Shown: positions 11,863 through 24,164, counted from the stretch's first letter. The stretch is DNA of 64,000 nucleotides from Punica granatum (GCF_007655135.1 NC_045128.1:22848811-22912810); one strand, 5' to 3'. Notes: generated by a model not told the origin, from the letters alone. Made by a program: numbers and translations.

Positions 11863-13321
11863 AACCTTTATGCCATGCTTGGTGCTATAGTCGCGCTTGA
11901 TGATTTTATCATGCAATTAGGGTTTATGATTTTCCTGCCGATTAAGGTTGATTAAATTTGATTCATGCAATAAGGGTTTCAATTATTACAATTGTTGCTT
12001 GTATTCTATGAATGATGTGAATTTAGCCTTAATTGGGCCAGATTAGGGTTAATTAAAGTTAATTGGGACGGAATTAGGGGTTTTTTTTTAAAATTTTTGA
12101 GGGCTTCCGGTGGCCGCGGCCAGCCTTTGTGCGGCCGAAGGAGGCGGCCACTGGACATGACCAGCCACGAAATCGATGGCTCGACATGGGTAGCTGCTAC
12201 CGAACCCAATCCAGAACCTTTCGTGGCGCAGTAACCTCATTTTATGGCTAGCCATTGACGCCACAGCAGTGGCAGACCGATTGTGGCCAAGCAGGATCGC
12301 GGGTCACGCCTCGGAGGTCTTGGGCCCTCGATTGCAGCCGTTGGTGAGTCAGGCTAGTGGCTCGGACTCACGCATCGCGACTTCCAGCAACTGATTCCAG
12401 TCGCGGCGGGTCTCCCGACCTCTGTCCATCCCGGTCTATGTCCTTCGGAGCTGTCCCCGTTCATCTCCTCGATTTCTATCTCTCTCTCGCTCCCCGAGCC
12501 CAGGCCGAGCTAGCTACTGTTGCAGCCAGCGGCTGCGCGATCGCCGTCATCGTGGAAGACGGCCGTGACCGGCGGGCATGGCGGTGGCTCTCAGGATTCC
12601 ATGGGAGGGAGAGGCGGCAGCTAGGGTTTCGGAGGGGCAGCAGAGTCGGGTTGGGAAGATGAAGTCAACCCGACCCGGCACTGCCTTGGGCCTCACCCAA
12701 TCAGTTTTTCGGCCCAATCCGTTTTAGGCACAAATGGGCTGATCCATTTTCTGCCCGACCCAGTTTCCGCCCGACTTGCTTTATTATACTGGGCTGGATT
12801 TGGGCTCAAGACCATTAAGGCTAACCCAGCCCAGTTGACTTAGTTTGACCGATTCAGCCCAGTTGACTCTTTTGACCGGTCCAATGACCAATTTGACTGG
12901 TTTAATCCTGGTTTGACCGGTTCGGGTAACTTTGATCGGTTCAGCTATTTTCTGGTCCGGTTTGGATGCTATGTAGTGTGGTTTTAAGGATATAGGAGTA
13001 GCCAAAGCACCCTATATAAGGCAAATCACGTATAGTTAAACTACAATATAGTTATTAGCATTAAATTGTAATCGAGTCGTGAGATTAATCGCTTTGCCCC
13101 AAAGGGTAGTTATTAGTCTTGGGAGTTAGATTAGTCTGAGAAGGTAAATTTTGGTATTATGGTGGGATTATTCTATGCCCAAAGGATTAATGAATAGTTT
13201 CATCGTAATTATCAAATTCGCTTGTCTCACTAGTAAATTCATGCATTTTTGCAGCCTGTCCCCAAAGAGAGGAGGAATTTACTATATATGGTTATTTCTT
13301 ATTTTTCATAGCACATAATTT
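11863..13321 (+). other. Untranslated leader of Copia-1, with a GC-rich insert-like block
   Basis: About 1.46 kb separates PBS and gag, long for a copia element. The part at about 12100-12670 is strikingly GC-rich against AT-rich flanks. From about 12780 to 12960 a TTGACCGGTTC-like motif repeats several times. The plus strand has an open frame at 12357-12662, but the protein resembles nothing I know. An acquired host fragment is possible. Confidence 0.55.
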
Positions 13322-16300
13322 ATGTCCTTGATTTTTGCAGCACTTCCTCAATCTGTTCTTGAAAATATTACTTATGTTCCCATATTTGATGGACAAAATT
13401 TTTCTGACTGGGAGGAGTCGATTCTTTTCACTTTGGGGTACATGGACCTAGACTATGCACTCCGTGAGGAGGAGCCACCTGCTCCCACGGATACAGATGC
13501 GCCTGAGGTCAAGGAGAAGTATGAGTGGTGGGAGAAATCCAACCGCTTAAGCCTCATGCTTATGAAGTCCCGTGTAAGTAAAAGCATACGGAGAGCTGTT
13601 GGTGAGGTGACAAGAGCTAAGGATTTTCTGAAGGCAATTAAGGAACAATTTGCCAAATCAAATAAGGCCTTGGCAAGTGCCCTGATGAAGAGACTGACTA
13701 GCAAGACCTTCGACAGTTCAAAGGGTGTGCGTGCACACATTACGAAAATGAGAGACTTGGCAGCTCAACTCAAGACACTGAAGATTGATATCTCTGAGCC
13801 ATTCTTGGTTCACTTCATTCTCAACTCCTTGCCAGCTGAGTATGGACCTTTCAAGATCTCCTACAACACACATAAAGAGGAGTGGTCCATTACAGAACTC
13901 TTGACCATGTGTGTTCAAGAGGAAGAGAGGATGAAACATGATAAGCCTGAAGTTGCCCATCTGGCTACCCGTCCAAAGGGTAAGGGCAAGAAAGATCATG
14001 GGAAGAGGCAATATAAGGTGCCACCCAAGACGGATGGCAGTAAGGCAAAGTGCTTCTTCTGCAGGAAGAATGGGCATGTAAAGAAATATTGCCCCAAATA
14101 TAAGAAGTGGCTTGAAAAGAGAGGTATCTTAATTTCTTTAGTATGTCATGAATCATTTTTTGTTGAGGCTCCTAAGAATACATGGTGGATTGACTCCGGT
14201 TCTTAAATCCATATTGTGAATACCATGCAGGGCTTTCTCAACCTAAGGAATCCGACGGAAAGTGAGAGGTTCGTCTACTCAGGGAATAAGAGACGCTCTC
14301 AAGTCGTTGGAGTTGGGACATTTAGGATAATTCTGTCTTCGGGATATGTTTTAGATTTGAATAATATCTTTTACATTCCAGACTTTTTTAGAAACTTGAT
14401 TTCTATTTCCAGACTAGTTGTATTTGACTACAAGTTTTTATTTGAGAATAAATTGACAATTTTTAGAGATGATTCTGAGATTGGTAGTGGTACCATGATT
14501 GATAATCTCTTTAAAGTTGATTTACATCCCGACTTTGAGCAGAATTATTTATGTTTGCATGCTACTGCTGGTATTAAGAGAAATCCTGTGGATGAAAATT
14601 CCTCTCTACTTTGGCATAAGAGGTTGGGACATATATCTTTAGAGAGGATTAAGAGATTGGTAAAAGAAGGAGTCCTAAAGACTCTGGACGACACCGCTTT
14701 TAAGACTTGTGTGGACTGCATAAAGGGAAAGCAGACTAACAAGACATCCAAGGGTTCTCGAAGGAGTTCTGAACTTCTCGAAATCACACATACTGATATA
14801 TGTGGTCCATTTCCTACTCCATGTTTTAATGGTCAGAGATATTTTATCTCATTCATTGATGATCATTCTAGATATATGTATCTCTATCTTCTAAATGAAA
14901 AGGCGGAAGCCCTTGATGTTGTCAAATCATTTAAGGCAGAAGTAGAGAAACAGAAAGACAAGAAAATCAAGATCGTTAGATCTGATAGAGATGGGGAGTA
15001 CTACGGACGGTACACAGAGAATGGACAAATGAGTGGTCCATTTGCGAAATTCCTCGAAAGTGAAGGTATAGTTTCTCAATACGTAATGCCTGGCACACCA
15101 CAATAGAATGTTGTTGCTGAAAGGAGGAATATAACGCTTATGGATATGGTAAGAAGCATGATTGCCCATTCTGAGTTACCACTATCATTATGGAGTGAAG
15201 CTTTAAAGACCGCTATGTATATATTAAATAGGGTTCTTACCAAGACAGTGCCTAAAACACTGTTTGAGATCTGGTGCGGTTGGAAACCTAATCTGAATCA
15301 TTTACACGTATAGGGTTGTCCTGCTGAAGTAAGGGTGTATAATCCTTACATAAAGAAATTGGACACAAGGACAATTATCGATTTTTTTCATTGGCTACTC
15401 CGTAAATTCCAAGGGTTTCAGGTTCTATTGCCCTTCACATAGTCCCCGAATTGTCGAATCAAATAATGCAAGGTTTTTTGAGGATGTTGAACCTAGTGGG
15501 AGTAATGGTACTCGAACTATTGAGTTTGAAGAAGTTCGAGAAGGTGTTTCGGTACTTACAATACCTTTGGTTGCATTAAGGCATAATCGATCGGTCGATC
15601 ATAGAGAGCAACCAAATCAGGAATAAATTGCTCTTGCTGAAGTTATGGTTCAACCAGAAGAGCCGACTTGTACTATTCAGAGCACTGAACAAGTTGATTT
15701 AAGGAGATCCTCAAGAACTAGGAGACCTGCTATTTCTGATGACTATCTTATATACCTTGTGGAGTCCAACTTCGATGTTGGACCTAAGGAAGACCCCACA
15801 ACGTTTTCACAGGCCATGAGTGAGGATAACTCCTCATTTTGGTTAGATGCCATGAAGGATGAGTTAGATTCTATGGCTAAGAATGGAGTCCGTGATCTCG
15901 TCGAATTACCAGAAGGAGCGGTAGCAATTGGTTGCAAATGGGTATATAAAACCAAAAGAGATGCTTCTAGTAATGTCGAACGATATAAGGCTAGACTTGT
16001 CGCCAAGGGTTTTACTCAAAAGGAAGGTATAGATTACCACGAGACCTTCTCTCCGGTTTCTAGGAATGACTCGCTCAGTATAATTATGGCATTGGTGGCT
16101 CATATGGACTTAGAGTTATATCAGATAGATGTGAAAACGACTTTTCTTAATGGGGATCTTGATAAGGAGGTGTACATGAAGCAACCTGAAGGGTTTAATG
16201 ATGATAGTCATAAAGTGTGCAGGTTAAAGAAATCTATATATGGACTAAAACAAGCATCCCGCCAATGGTATCTAAAGTTTCACAAGGTTATCACTTCGTT

Positions 16301-17354
16301 CGGATTTTCTGAGAATCTTGTTGATCAATGTATATACCTTAAGGTCAGTGGGAGTAAGTTTATTTTCTTAGTCCTATATGTAGATGATATACTCCTTGCA
16401 AGCAGTGACTTAGGTCTGCTGGAAGAGACTAAATAGTTTCTCTCTGCTAATTTTGAAATGAAGGATATGGGTGAAGCCTCTTATGTCATTGGCATAGAGA
16501 TTCACAGAGACAGGAAACAAAGAACTTTAGGACTGTCTCAGAAAGCCTACATTGATAAGATATTACAGAGATTTGGTATGAAAGACTATCGGCCCTCTCT
16601 AGCCCCTATAATCAAAGGGGATAAATTCAATAATGACCAGTCACCTAAGGATGAGTTGGAATTTGAGCAGATGAAGAACATCCCATATGCATCCGCAGTT
16701 GGGAGTTTAATGTATGCTCAGGTTTGCACGAGACTTGACATATGTCTGGTAGTTGGATTGCTGGAACGTTACCAGAGTAATCTTAGGATCCAACATTGGG
16801 TTGCTGCAAAGAAAGTGATGAGGTATCTTCAGGGAACCAAGGACCATCGATTAACCTATAGGCATATCGACCATTTGAGGGTGGTTGGTTATTCGGATAC
16901 TGACTTTGTTGGATGTGTAGATTCCAGAAAATCTACTTCAGGATATGTGTTTCTTCTTGCTGGAGGAGCCATTTCCTGGAGGAGTATCAAGCAATCTATG
17001 GTGGCTACATCTACTATGGAGACAGAGTTTATTACGTGCTATGAAGCCACGACACATGCACTATGGTTGAAGAATTTCATAAGTGGTCTTCAAGTTATCA
17101 ATACCATACAGAGACCAATCCAGATCTATTGTGATAACACAATTGCAATGTTCTTCTCTAAGAATAACAAAAGTGGCAGCAGAAGTAAGCATATCGATAT
17201 CAAGTACCTCAGTGTGAGGAAATATATCAAGAAAGACGTGGTGACTATTGAACACACCAATACAGATGTTATGATTGCGGATCTAATGACCAAAGGTTTA
17301 CCAGTAAAACAGTTCATTGGTCATGTTGGAAGTATGGGCCTATACACAATGTAG
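13322..17354 (+). pseudogene. Copia-1 gag-pol polyprotein, broken by four stops and one frameshift
   Basis: The frame opens at MSLIFAALPQS. Gag carries the copia gag core and a CCHC zinc knuckle (CFFCRKNGHVKKYC). Protease begins WWIDSGS and hits a TAA at 14204. Integrase has the GHISLERIKRL / CVDCIKGKQ zinc region, DHSRYMYLYLL and the GTPQ motif, where a TAG at 15104 replaces a Gln. A seven-T run at 15382-15388 carries an extra base that shifts the frame. Further stops are a TAA at 15624 and a TAG at 16434. RT shows KARLVAKGFTQ and YVDDILL; RNase H shows STSGYVFLLAGGAISW and the DNTIAMFF/SKHIDIKY region. The remaining sequence aligns throughout with plant copia polyproteins, so nothing large is missing. 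It cannot encode a functional polyprotein. Confidence 0.95.
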
Positions 17355-17707
17355 TTTTTCTTGATATACTTTGAACAATTATGTATTACTTTTGTTATTT
17401 TAGAGAATAAAGTTGAATTCTATTTCCCATCAATTGCGCAAATAAAGTATTGAATTCATTGGGATATAAAGTAGGACCCATGTAACTTATTTTTAAGTTA
17501 CAAAATTTTCCCTTTTGTACTTATTTTGGGAGTGTTGTACATGTGACACATGGATGGGAAGTACTCTCTTACCAGGTATCACCGCCATGGTTCGTGTGTA
17601 GCATTCTCAGGGTAAGTGGGAGGTTTCCACAGTTCAGGGAATATCAAGTTTGGCCAAATAAAGTTTATCACTCATAAATATTTATGTCATGGGGCCAAGT
17701 GGGAGAA

Positions 17708-18083
17708 TGTAAGAGATATTATGTATTTACATAATTAAGGAAATAATATCTCAATTAGGTGGCCCTCATGTCATACAGTATATTCCGTAATTTGAGTGTG
17801 ATATTCCATATCTTATGGATTACAGTTAATATCCTTTTGATGGGAGGATATATAAGGAAATAATATTATGAGGGGTCCCTAACTCCGCCTAATTAAAAAG
17901 GGTCTGTGTCTCCATCTAGACGTTCAATATGGAGAGGTTAAGAGTTAGACGACACTCTCAGTTTTATTTACAGGTTCATCGTGTGACACGTGGAAAATCA
18001 TCAACGTTATTAAAGCAATGGTTGGAGGTCAGTTTATTCCGCTGTGTAATTTATTGCTATTAGATTAAATTATTAATCTTACA
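17708..18083 (+). repeat. 3' LTR of Copia-1
   Basis: Same length as the 5' copy. It is preceded by the purine-rich AAGTGGGAGAA, the likely polypurine tract. Confidence 0.95.
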
Positions 18084-18470
18084 CACAATGGATGACTAAT
18101 GGCAGCTGATTCAGATGCTCACAATTAGCTGGAGTGTCCTGATTAGTGTGGGGAGATCTATCGAGCCCTCGAGCGTTCAAACCGCTCGGCTCTTTCTTTT
18201 TGGCCATGACTAGAGCATTAACCGCCGCCCTTTGATTATGAAAGCTCTAATGTCTCTTAGATTCAACCTTGAATACAGCGGCAACCCCTCGAGCGTCTTA
18301 GACACTCGGCTACTTTCCATTAGTCACAGCCATGGTACCAGCTATAACCCCCCGAGCTCCTTGGACACTCGACTATTTGCATTTCATGGTCACTGCTGAA
18401 CTATCGTTAGTGATTGATCTTTGAATTGTCTTGGGGTTTAATAGAATCCCCTAAGACAACCTCTATAAGT
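18084..18470. repeat. CCTCGAGCGT repeat array, 3' part, with a hairpin at its end
   Basis: At least three units of about 100 bp follow the pattern CC(C/T)CGAGC.. - GACACTCGGCT - TTT.CATT - GTCACAGCCATG, at about 18155, 18285 and 18345. They continue the array interrupted by Copia-1. At 18427-18461 TTGTCTTGGGG and CCCCTAAGACAA can pair as a stem of about 11 bp around an AT-rich loop. Confidence 0.55.
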
Positions 18471-19091
18471 AGCGAAGTGATACCATGCATTGCTAGGGGT
18501 TTCCGCCCACAAATTGTTAAGGTCGGGGAGATTTCTCATACCCGAGGATTAGTGAGTTAGTTCGTGATGCTTGGGATTGGTTTGGTTGGAGTAGCCACTT
18601 ACCGTTTTTATAGTCCGATAAGCCACTTATTAATCTACTACGGGGTCAAGATTTTAACCACCTATGGATTTGTTTATCGGTCTACGAACTAGTGATCCAA
18701 ATTCGAGGGCCTTATTACGATACTATAGCTCACAAGTAATAGTCTCGCCCGAAATTGCTACCCTTCCACAGGTTAAGTTTTCTAACTTGCCCATTTTAGA
18801 ATTTAAAGCCCAATTGTTCAACCTATGAGTCTAGGTCTTAATCGTATATACACGTGTATACAGGTATGACAATTGACAAGTAAATGAAGGGCACACATTG
18901 AGCCCGTATTCATATAAGTAAATGAAAGGAACACATTTGACCCGTATATAAGCACTCATACATCCATCCACGCGTTCATCACATCTTGGGTTGAATGGGC
19001 CTTGTTCGGCCCAATTCTATCACATGTGCCAAGTGGGCCTTGGAAAGGTGCTAAAGCCCAAAAATGAAAATGGGCCTAGGGCACCAAGTTA
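18471..19091. other. Unassigned repeat-like sequence
   Basis: No open frame of note. The text has LTR-like character but no partner copy is in the window. A pair of near-repeats, AAGTAAATGAA-GGCACACATTGA.CCGTAT, occurs at about 18880 and 18915. Confidence 0.35.
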
Positions 19092-19586
19092 CACCGCAAG
19101 AAATTAAACCTTTCGTGACCTTTCTTGGTCGACGTTTACAAAAGCGACGCAAAAAATTCTGTTTAGTGGACTTTAAGCAATGTTTTTACTAACCGTCGCC
19201 ATGCATTTACCTACGCTGAAGCTTAAAGAAGCGTTGCCAACATTTATTAAAAAGTTCAAATTTTTATTTTTATTTTTTTGAAATTGGAAATACCTTGGGC
19301 GACACTTGAAAATTTCGGTCAAGGGCCAAATGGACAACCGTCGACGTTTTTCAAATTTTAAATGTTCTACGGCGACCCTTATAAGCGTCTCCTTTGGCCT
19401 AAAACCAATGGCGACCTTTCTTACTCGGTGCTATAGGTCAAGCTGGGGTGACGCTTGCCTAAGCGTTGGCCGGACCTAGCCTGATGGAACATGGTGCGAT
19501 GCTCGCCCTAAACGTCGCGAAACTTTTGGCGACGCCGTCGCCCAAAGTCCAAAAAAGCATCGCTCTAGGGTCAATTTCTTGTAGTG
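19092..19586. mobile_element. Non-autonomous CACTA (En/Spm) element
   Basis: The right terminus read inward is CACTACAAGAAATTGACCC, the classic plant CACTA end. The left terminus is CACCGCAAGAAATTAAACC, the same end with two changes. TTA flanks both sides (19089-19091 and 19587-19589), giving the expected 3-bp target duplication. The 495-bp body carries sub-terminal GCGTCGC/CGACG-type motifs, as usual for transposase-binding regions, and no transposase. Confidence 0.9.
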
Positions 19587-19729
19587 TTAGAAATATCTAT
19601 GTTAATGATCCTAAGTCTATTCATTTTATTTGTTTCCAATTTCTTCCATTTTTATTTGGAATCGAGTGTAAGTAATTATTCAGTTTAATTCCTAAAATTC
19701 TAAAAGAAATGGATCCTAGAACCCTAAGG

Positions 19730-20235
19730 GCATGTTTGGTTCACAAGTTTTGATGGGAAACGGAATACCTATTCCGTACGTAATAGGCATTTCGATGTTT
19801 GGTTCAAATGAATACGGAATAGCTATTCCGGATCTTCATAGTTATCCGGATTGCATCCGGAACACGTGTGCCTCTCATGAATGTCCAGAATGGGTATTCT
19901 CCATCCAAAAATGACGTGAAAATCCAAAAATACCCTCAACTTTCCTGACTTATTACAATCACATGCCATCCTGCAGAAACCCCCGATTTCCACCACCCCC
20001 ACCGTCGCTCGTCCTCGGCGAACCTCTGCACGAGCACCACACGAACCCATGGCTCGCAAGCCAGAGGTCTTGACGAACCTCGGCACGAGTCGTCGCACGA
20101 ACCTCGATCACGAACCGCCGTATGAACCTCGATCACGTACCGTCGCACGAACCTCGACCACGAACCCATCACTCCACTGGACGAACCTCCGCACGAGCCA
20201 GAGATCTCGATGAACCCAAGCTCCCGATATTTAGG
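19730..20235. repeat. MITE-like start and a GCACGAACCTCGA short-repeat block
   Basis: GGGCATGTTTGGTTCAC at 19728-19744 is the opening typical of PIF/Harbinger or hAT MITEs, and TTTGGTTCAAATGAATACGG recurs just after. No matching right end was found. From about 20018 to 20190 a motif close to CACGAACCTCGA recurs seven to nine times at irregular spacing (20-45 bp). Confidence 0.5.
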
Positions 20236-21393
20236 ATTGAAATATAAACTAGTAAAAATCACTTTTTTATAAAAAAGAAATTGGCAAAAGATTTAAATTA
20301 ATATTTTAAATGAGAACATCACGATATACTTTTAGCAAAAATAACAAAAAATGACAAATTCGGTTTCCATATTTGAAAAAAATATTTATAATGATCTCGG
20401 ATAATATTAACACAAAACAAATTAAATATAAAAATCAGCCACAAAATAATTGTCATTAAATTGATGAAATCACTCTAAACTCTCACATATTAGAAATTAT
20501 TTCTTCAAAAATTAAAATTAATTGTTGAAAATTCTCATGGCTCATAAGAAAGTATCCTTAGAGATTGTGAATAATTACTTTATGTAAATAAAACCCATGT
20601 TATGCACAAGATTGAAAATCTATAGGTAAGTAAAATTAGTAAACCAAACTACAACTATAAAAAGCTAAATTTCATAAACTAATCATTATAGTGAATATGT
20701 TATATTAAATAGAAAATAGTAAAACAATTACAGTTGTAATAAATGTCCGTAATAAATTTTCCCAATATTGTAACTAAACTGAATTTCAGAGATCAATTAT
20801 TTATATTATAAAATAGACTGCTCATGTAATAAATATTCATGATTTTGTAAGAAAGCTAAATTTCATAATTTAATTTGAAATTTCGTTCTAAATAAAATAA
20901 ATAAAATAATAATTAATGTTATAATGATTTTTAAGATACAATGAACAAGTCTTATAAAATCATAGAACATATATTTGTGTTAATATATATGATAGTAATT
21001 TTTAAGACACAACCAAAATTATATAGTGAAACTAACTACATTTTCTTTTGTATAAGGACATATTAAATAGGATTAGAATAATCGATTTGCACAAAATAAG
21101 AAAATATAACTAATTGGCAAAAAAAAAGGGAAAGCAAAGTATTGTAATCAACCATTTAACAAATAACAGAATCAAAGAATTAGTTAAAAATTAGAAATAG
21201 AAAATTATTATTGTACTATTTAAGTTATTGTAATTTTTAATAAAAAAATCTGAATAATTATTATTTGAAATTTAGAATTAATAATAATTATGAAATTTTA
21301 TTGATCTTATAGAGAACTTAGAATTTCAAAATAAAAAGAATACAAAAAAATATATTAAAATGAACCCGTCCAATGCACGGGCAAAAGGCCTAG
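20236..21393 (+). mobile_element. Helitron-like element, 3' terminus clear, 5' end not placed
   Basis: The 3' end has the Helitron signature: a hairpin CCCGT-CCAATGC-ACGGG, ten bases later CTAG at 21390-21393, followed by T. Helitrons end in CTRR and insert between A and T. The upstream kilobase is AT-rich and non-coding, consistent with a non-autonomous copy. No TC start could be chosen with confidence, so the left coordinate is only the start of the AT-rich block. Confidence 0.6.
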
Positions 21394-22266
21394 TATATAA
21401 GTAAAATTAACTCCTGTTGCGATGAATGATCCATCATTAATATAACAAAATTATTAAATTAATTTTTTTAAAAGATAAAACTATTAAAGTAATTTCTATT
21501 ATAAGATTAAAATCATTAAAATATATAAATTTATGATTATATTAAAAATATAAATTGAATATTTAAAAATAAATATGTCATAAAATTTTATATTAAAAAT
21601 ATGTAATTGAGTATGTGTACCTATAATTTTATAATAAGCATGTCTAATATATAAATGATTATATAAATATACAATTGGGTACTAATTGAGAGATGTTAGT
21701 TGCATATTTATTGAATCATCAAAACATTCTCGAATTTTATTAATTGATTATTGTTTAAAATTTAAAATTAATAATTTAAATTATTTTATTGTGTTAAGAA
21801 TGAATCAGAATAATAATTATAAAAATGTTATATAAATGTCCTAAAACAAACATATACAACACAAGTAATATATATACCAAGAAAAAATGTAATTGATCAT
21901 ATATAGAACTTTCAAAACTATTGTGGTCCTATAAAAGAAATATTACAATGAACTTAATACATAAATAAACTAAAAATAAATGTTAAAATTAAAGATGTCA
22001 AAACACTAAGTTGGAAAGAGGACAAAACAAATTTTTATCCTAATTATTAAACTTAATTAATGAAAATGACAAATCTATATTAACAATGAACTTAAATATT
22101 ATTATTATAGAAACTTATTTCGCCGCATTATTATAATAATTAACTTATTTGGCTTTTGACCGTTAGGATTAAATAAATGGCGGTCAGAAAGAATAAAAAA
22201 TTCCTTCACGGGACATACCCAAGATAATAGACACGTCCTTCTGCACCATTTGTGCCCATTGGATAC
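21394..22266. other. AT-rich gene-free spacer
   Basis: Very AT-rich with short runs such as ATTATAA; no open frame above noise. I see no transposon ends here. Confidence 0.5.
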
Positions 22267-22282
22267 AAATAAATATGGATCT

Positions 22283-22498
22283 CAACCCAGTATGGTTAGT
22301 TTGGTGATTATAGAGTGTGACTTTCATGAAAAAATCCTAGATCCGAGTCACCTTGAAAACCATGAAGAAAAATACTTCATATTGGGTCATCTACATGACT
22401 TGTAGTCGAACTGACTTGTCCCCTAGGCGTGAACGGAGGACACGCGGATCATGGGATTAGTCGGGCAGACTGGCCGTACATCCTTGTTATTAAGAAAT
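22283..22498 (+). mobile_element. SINE-like retroposon with perfect 16-bp target duplication
   Basis: A 216-bp body is flanked by identical AAATAAATATGGATCT at 22267-22282 and 22499-22514. The 5' part contains TATGGTTAGTTTGGTG (A-box-like) and, about 45 bases on, GATCCGAGTCACC (B-box-like). The middle has GTGAACGGAGGACACGCGGA and GGGATTAGTCGGGC, which recall conserved plant SINE segments. The tail is TTGTTATTAAGAAAT. Size, promoter-like boxes and long duplication fit a tRNA-derived SINE moved by LINE machinery. Confidence 0.75.
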
Positions 22499-22514
22499 AA
22501 ATAAATATGGATCT

Positions 22515-23963
22515 AGTATGAAAAATTATTATTTATTGAATTATTACCAAAAAAAGTTCTAAAGTTTTTAGAGTTAATTTCTAGTCTTATTTATCCCAAA
22601 AGTTTTTCGCCAAAACTGAAACAATTAAGTGAGGCGGCAAATCTACTCTTTGAAAAGCGTTGACCTATGTCTCGGGACTTCTCTAATTTCGTGATTGTTT
22701 GAGTTTCATGTTGTTTGTGAATTCGTGATCATTGCTTGTTTAAGTGAACATGTGCTGGTGGTGCTCATAGCTAGTGGTTCGACTTGAACTTCGTCTCCTC
22801 CGATTGTCACCTCCCACCGTCCCCAACATATTTTATAATCCAATGTTCCACTCCATCATATTCTAGAATAACAACCATGTCAGTTGTTTTTTGTTTTTTT
22901 TTTTCCAAAAGAAGGTAAAGACATATTAGTTGGGGCTCCGTCCTGCTAGCGCTTGTTCATTAATGGACCCCTGCCAAAGGATACAGGTATGGGGCAAGAA
23001 AACCCCGACAACATCGCCTGTAAGACGGAGGATGCTAATGCTTAAAGGCGGGAAATTGAAAATTAAAACCTTAACAAATGAATATATTGGTGACAAAACG
23101 CCAACAACATCGCCAATAAGATGAGGACGCTAATGCCTAAAGGCGGGAAACTGAAAAATTCTGACCATCTTAACTGAGGGACGACGTTAGCAAGGGAAAA
23201 TAGCTAGAAAGTCCGTAGGTTTCTGCTATATCACCTTTCACCCAGTGTCAAGCTCCAGTTTATTTTCACAAGGGTATAACTTCTGGTGACAGTACATGAG
23301 TTTTGTCCCTTCATTAATGGGCATCATAAAGACACATTAAATGATATCACATTCATATCCACTCGCCCATCGAAAGCATTCGACTTGATGGCCATTGAGA
23401 CTTGGAAACCCACATGAGTTTCAGAACTCTTTGTTTACCCACTTTTGGATATACATATGCATGGTTGAGCTCAATCAGAACCCACAAGTCAAAAGATAAT
23501 TGATCATGGCCAAACAGAGATTAGTCTCTATCAATAAGTTGAAATTGCCTTATAATTCAGTTAAAAAAATAATTATCCAAATCGTTCTTATTCATCACTC
23601 TCTATGATAAAACATATTCCATCTAGGGTAACTTTTATTATATGTGCTCGTTATTTGCCCTTGCACTCCGCTACCATAAACCTAAGAAAAATCATATTCT
23701 ATGAAAATCTCATATGGTTAACCTTGCTAATTAAAGCAATCACCAATAGGGGTTACCCAAAAAAAGAAAATCGTCAATAGGATACAAGAGAAAATACAAC
23801 CCACTACTGAAAACGCACGTATTAAGTAAAATTACTGGCCAAAAAAAAAATCAAATAAAAATAGGATCCGAAAACTAAAACCCACTGCCTCCCACTAGAA
23901 TTTTCTCCCATTACTGACTTTACCAGATCTATGTCACTAGAATTGCAGAAAAATCATAAGTGG
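22515..23963. other. Gene-free flank of Copia-2
   Basis: Apart from the two-copy repeat, this stretch shows no gene, LTR or terminal inverted repeat that I can support. Confidence 0.45.
22930..23160. repeat. Two-copy direct repeat of about 60 bp
   Basis: ACAACATCGCCTGTAAGACG...GCTTAAAGGCGGGAAATTGAAAA is repeated about 95 bp later as ACAACATCGCCAATAAGATG...GCCTAAAGGCGGGAAACTGAAAA. The flanks (GGGGCTCCGTCCTGCTAGCG) look like the tail of a dispersed plant repeat. Confidence 0.6.
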
Positions 23964-24152
23964 TATTATGAGATATGCTATATTCTGTAAATATTCTGCA
24001 AATATTTCATTAATCTTCTAGATTAGGCATCACTTGATATTTTTCTAAAGTTAGTTTTTGGTTTCCTATTGTGGAGTAGAGAGGACTTGTATATCTTGTA
24101 GACTCTTCATCGTTGATGAATAGTATAACAGATACAATTCTTGACCTTGACA
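23964..24152 (+). repeat. 5' LTR of Copia-2
   Basis: 189 bp. The PBS (TGGTATCAGAGC, initiator tRNA-Met type) starts at the next base, 24153. No difference from the 3' LTR was found by eye. Confidence 0.95.
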
Positions 24153-24164
24153 TGGTATCAGAGC
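24153..24164 (+). other. Primer-binding site of Copia-2
   Basis: TGGTATCAGAGC, a perfect match to the common plant copia PBS complementary to tRNA-iMet, directly abutting the LTR. Confidence 0.93.

Larger units (their letters stand above)
11472..18083 (+). mobile_element. Copia-1: complete but degenerate Ty1/copia retrotransposon
   Basis: Two 376-bp LTRs with TG...CA ends flank a leader, a gag-pol frame and a polypurine stretch. The flanking bases are CACAT on the left and CACAA on the right, so the 5-bp target duplication is conserved at four positions. LTR divergence is about 6% by eye. It is nested in the repeat array seen on both sides. The domain order gag-PR-IN-RT-RNase H defines it as copia. 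Confidence 0.95.

Noticed and set aside
12357..12662. 101-codon frame as a host gene in the Copia-1 leader
   Set aside because: Low-complexity Arg/Ser/Gly composition due to high GC, no recognisable domain, and no promoter or splice signals.
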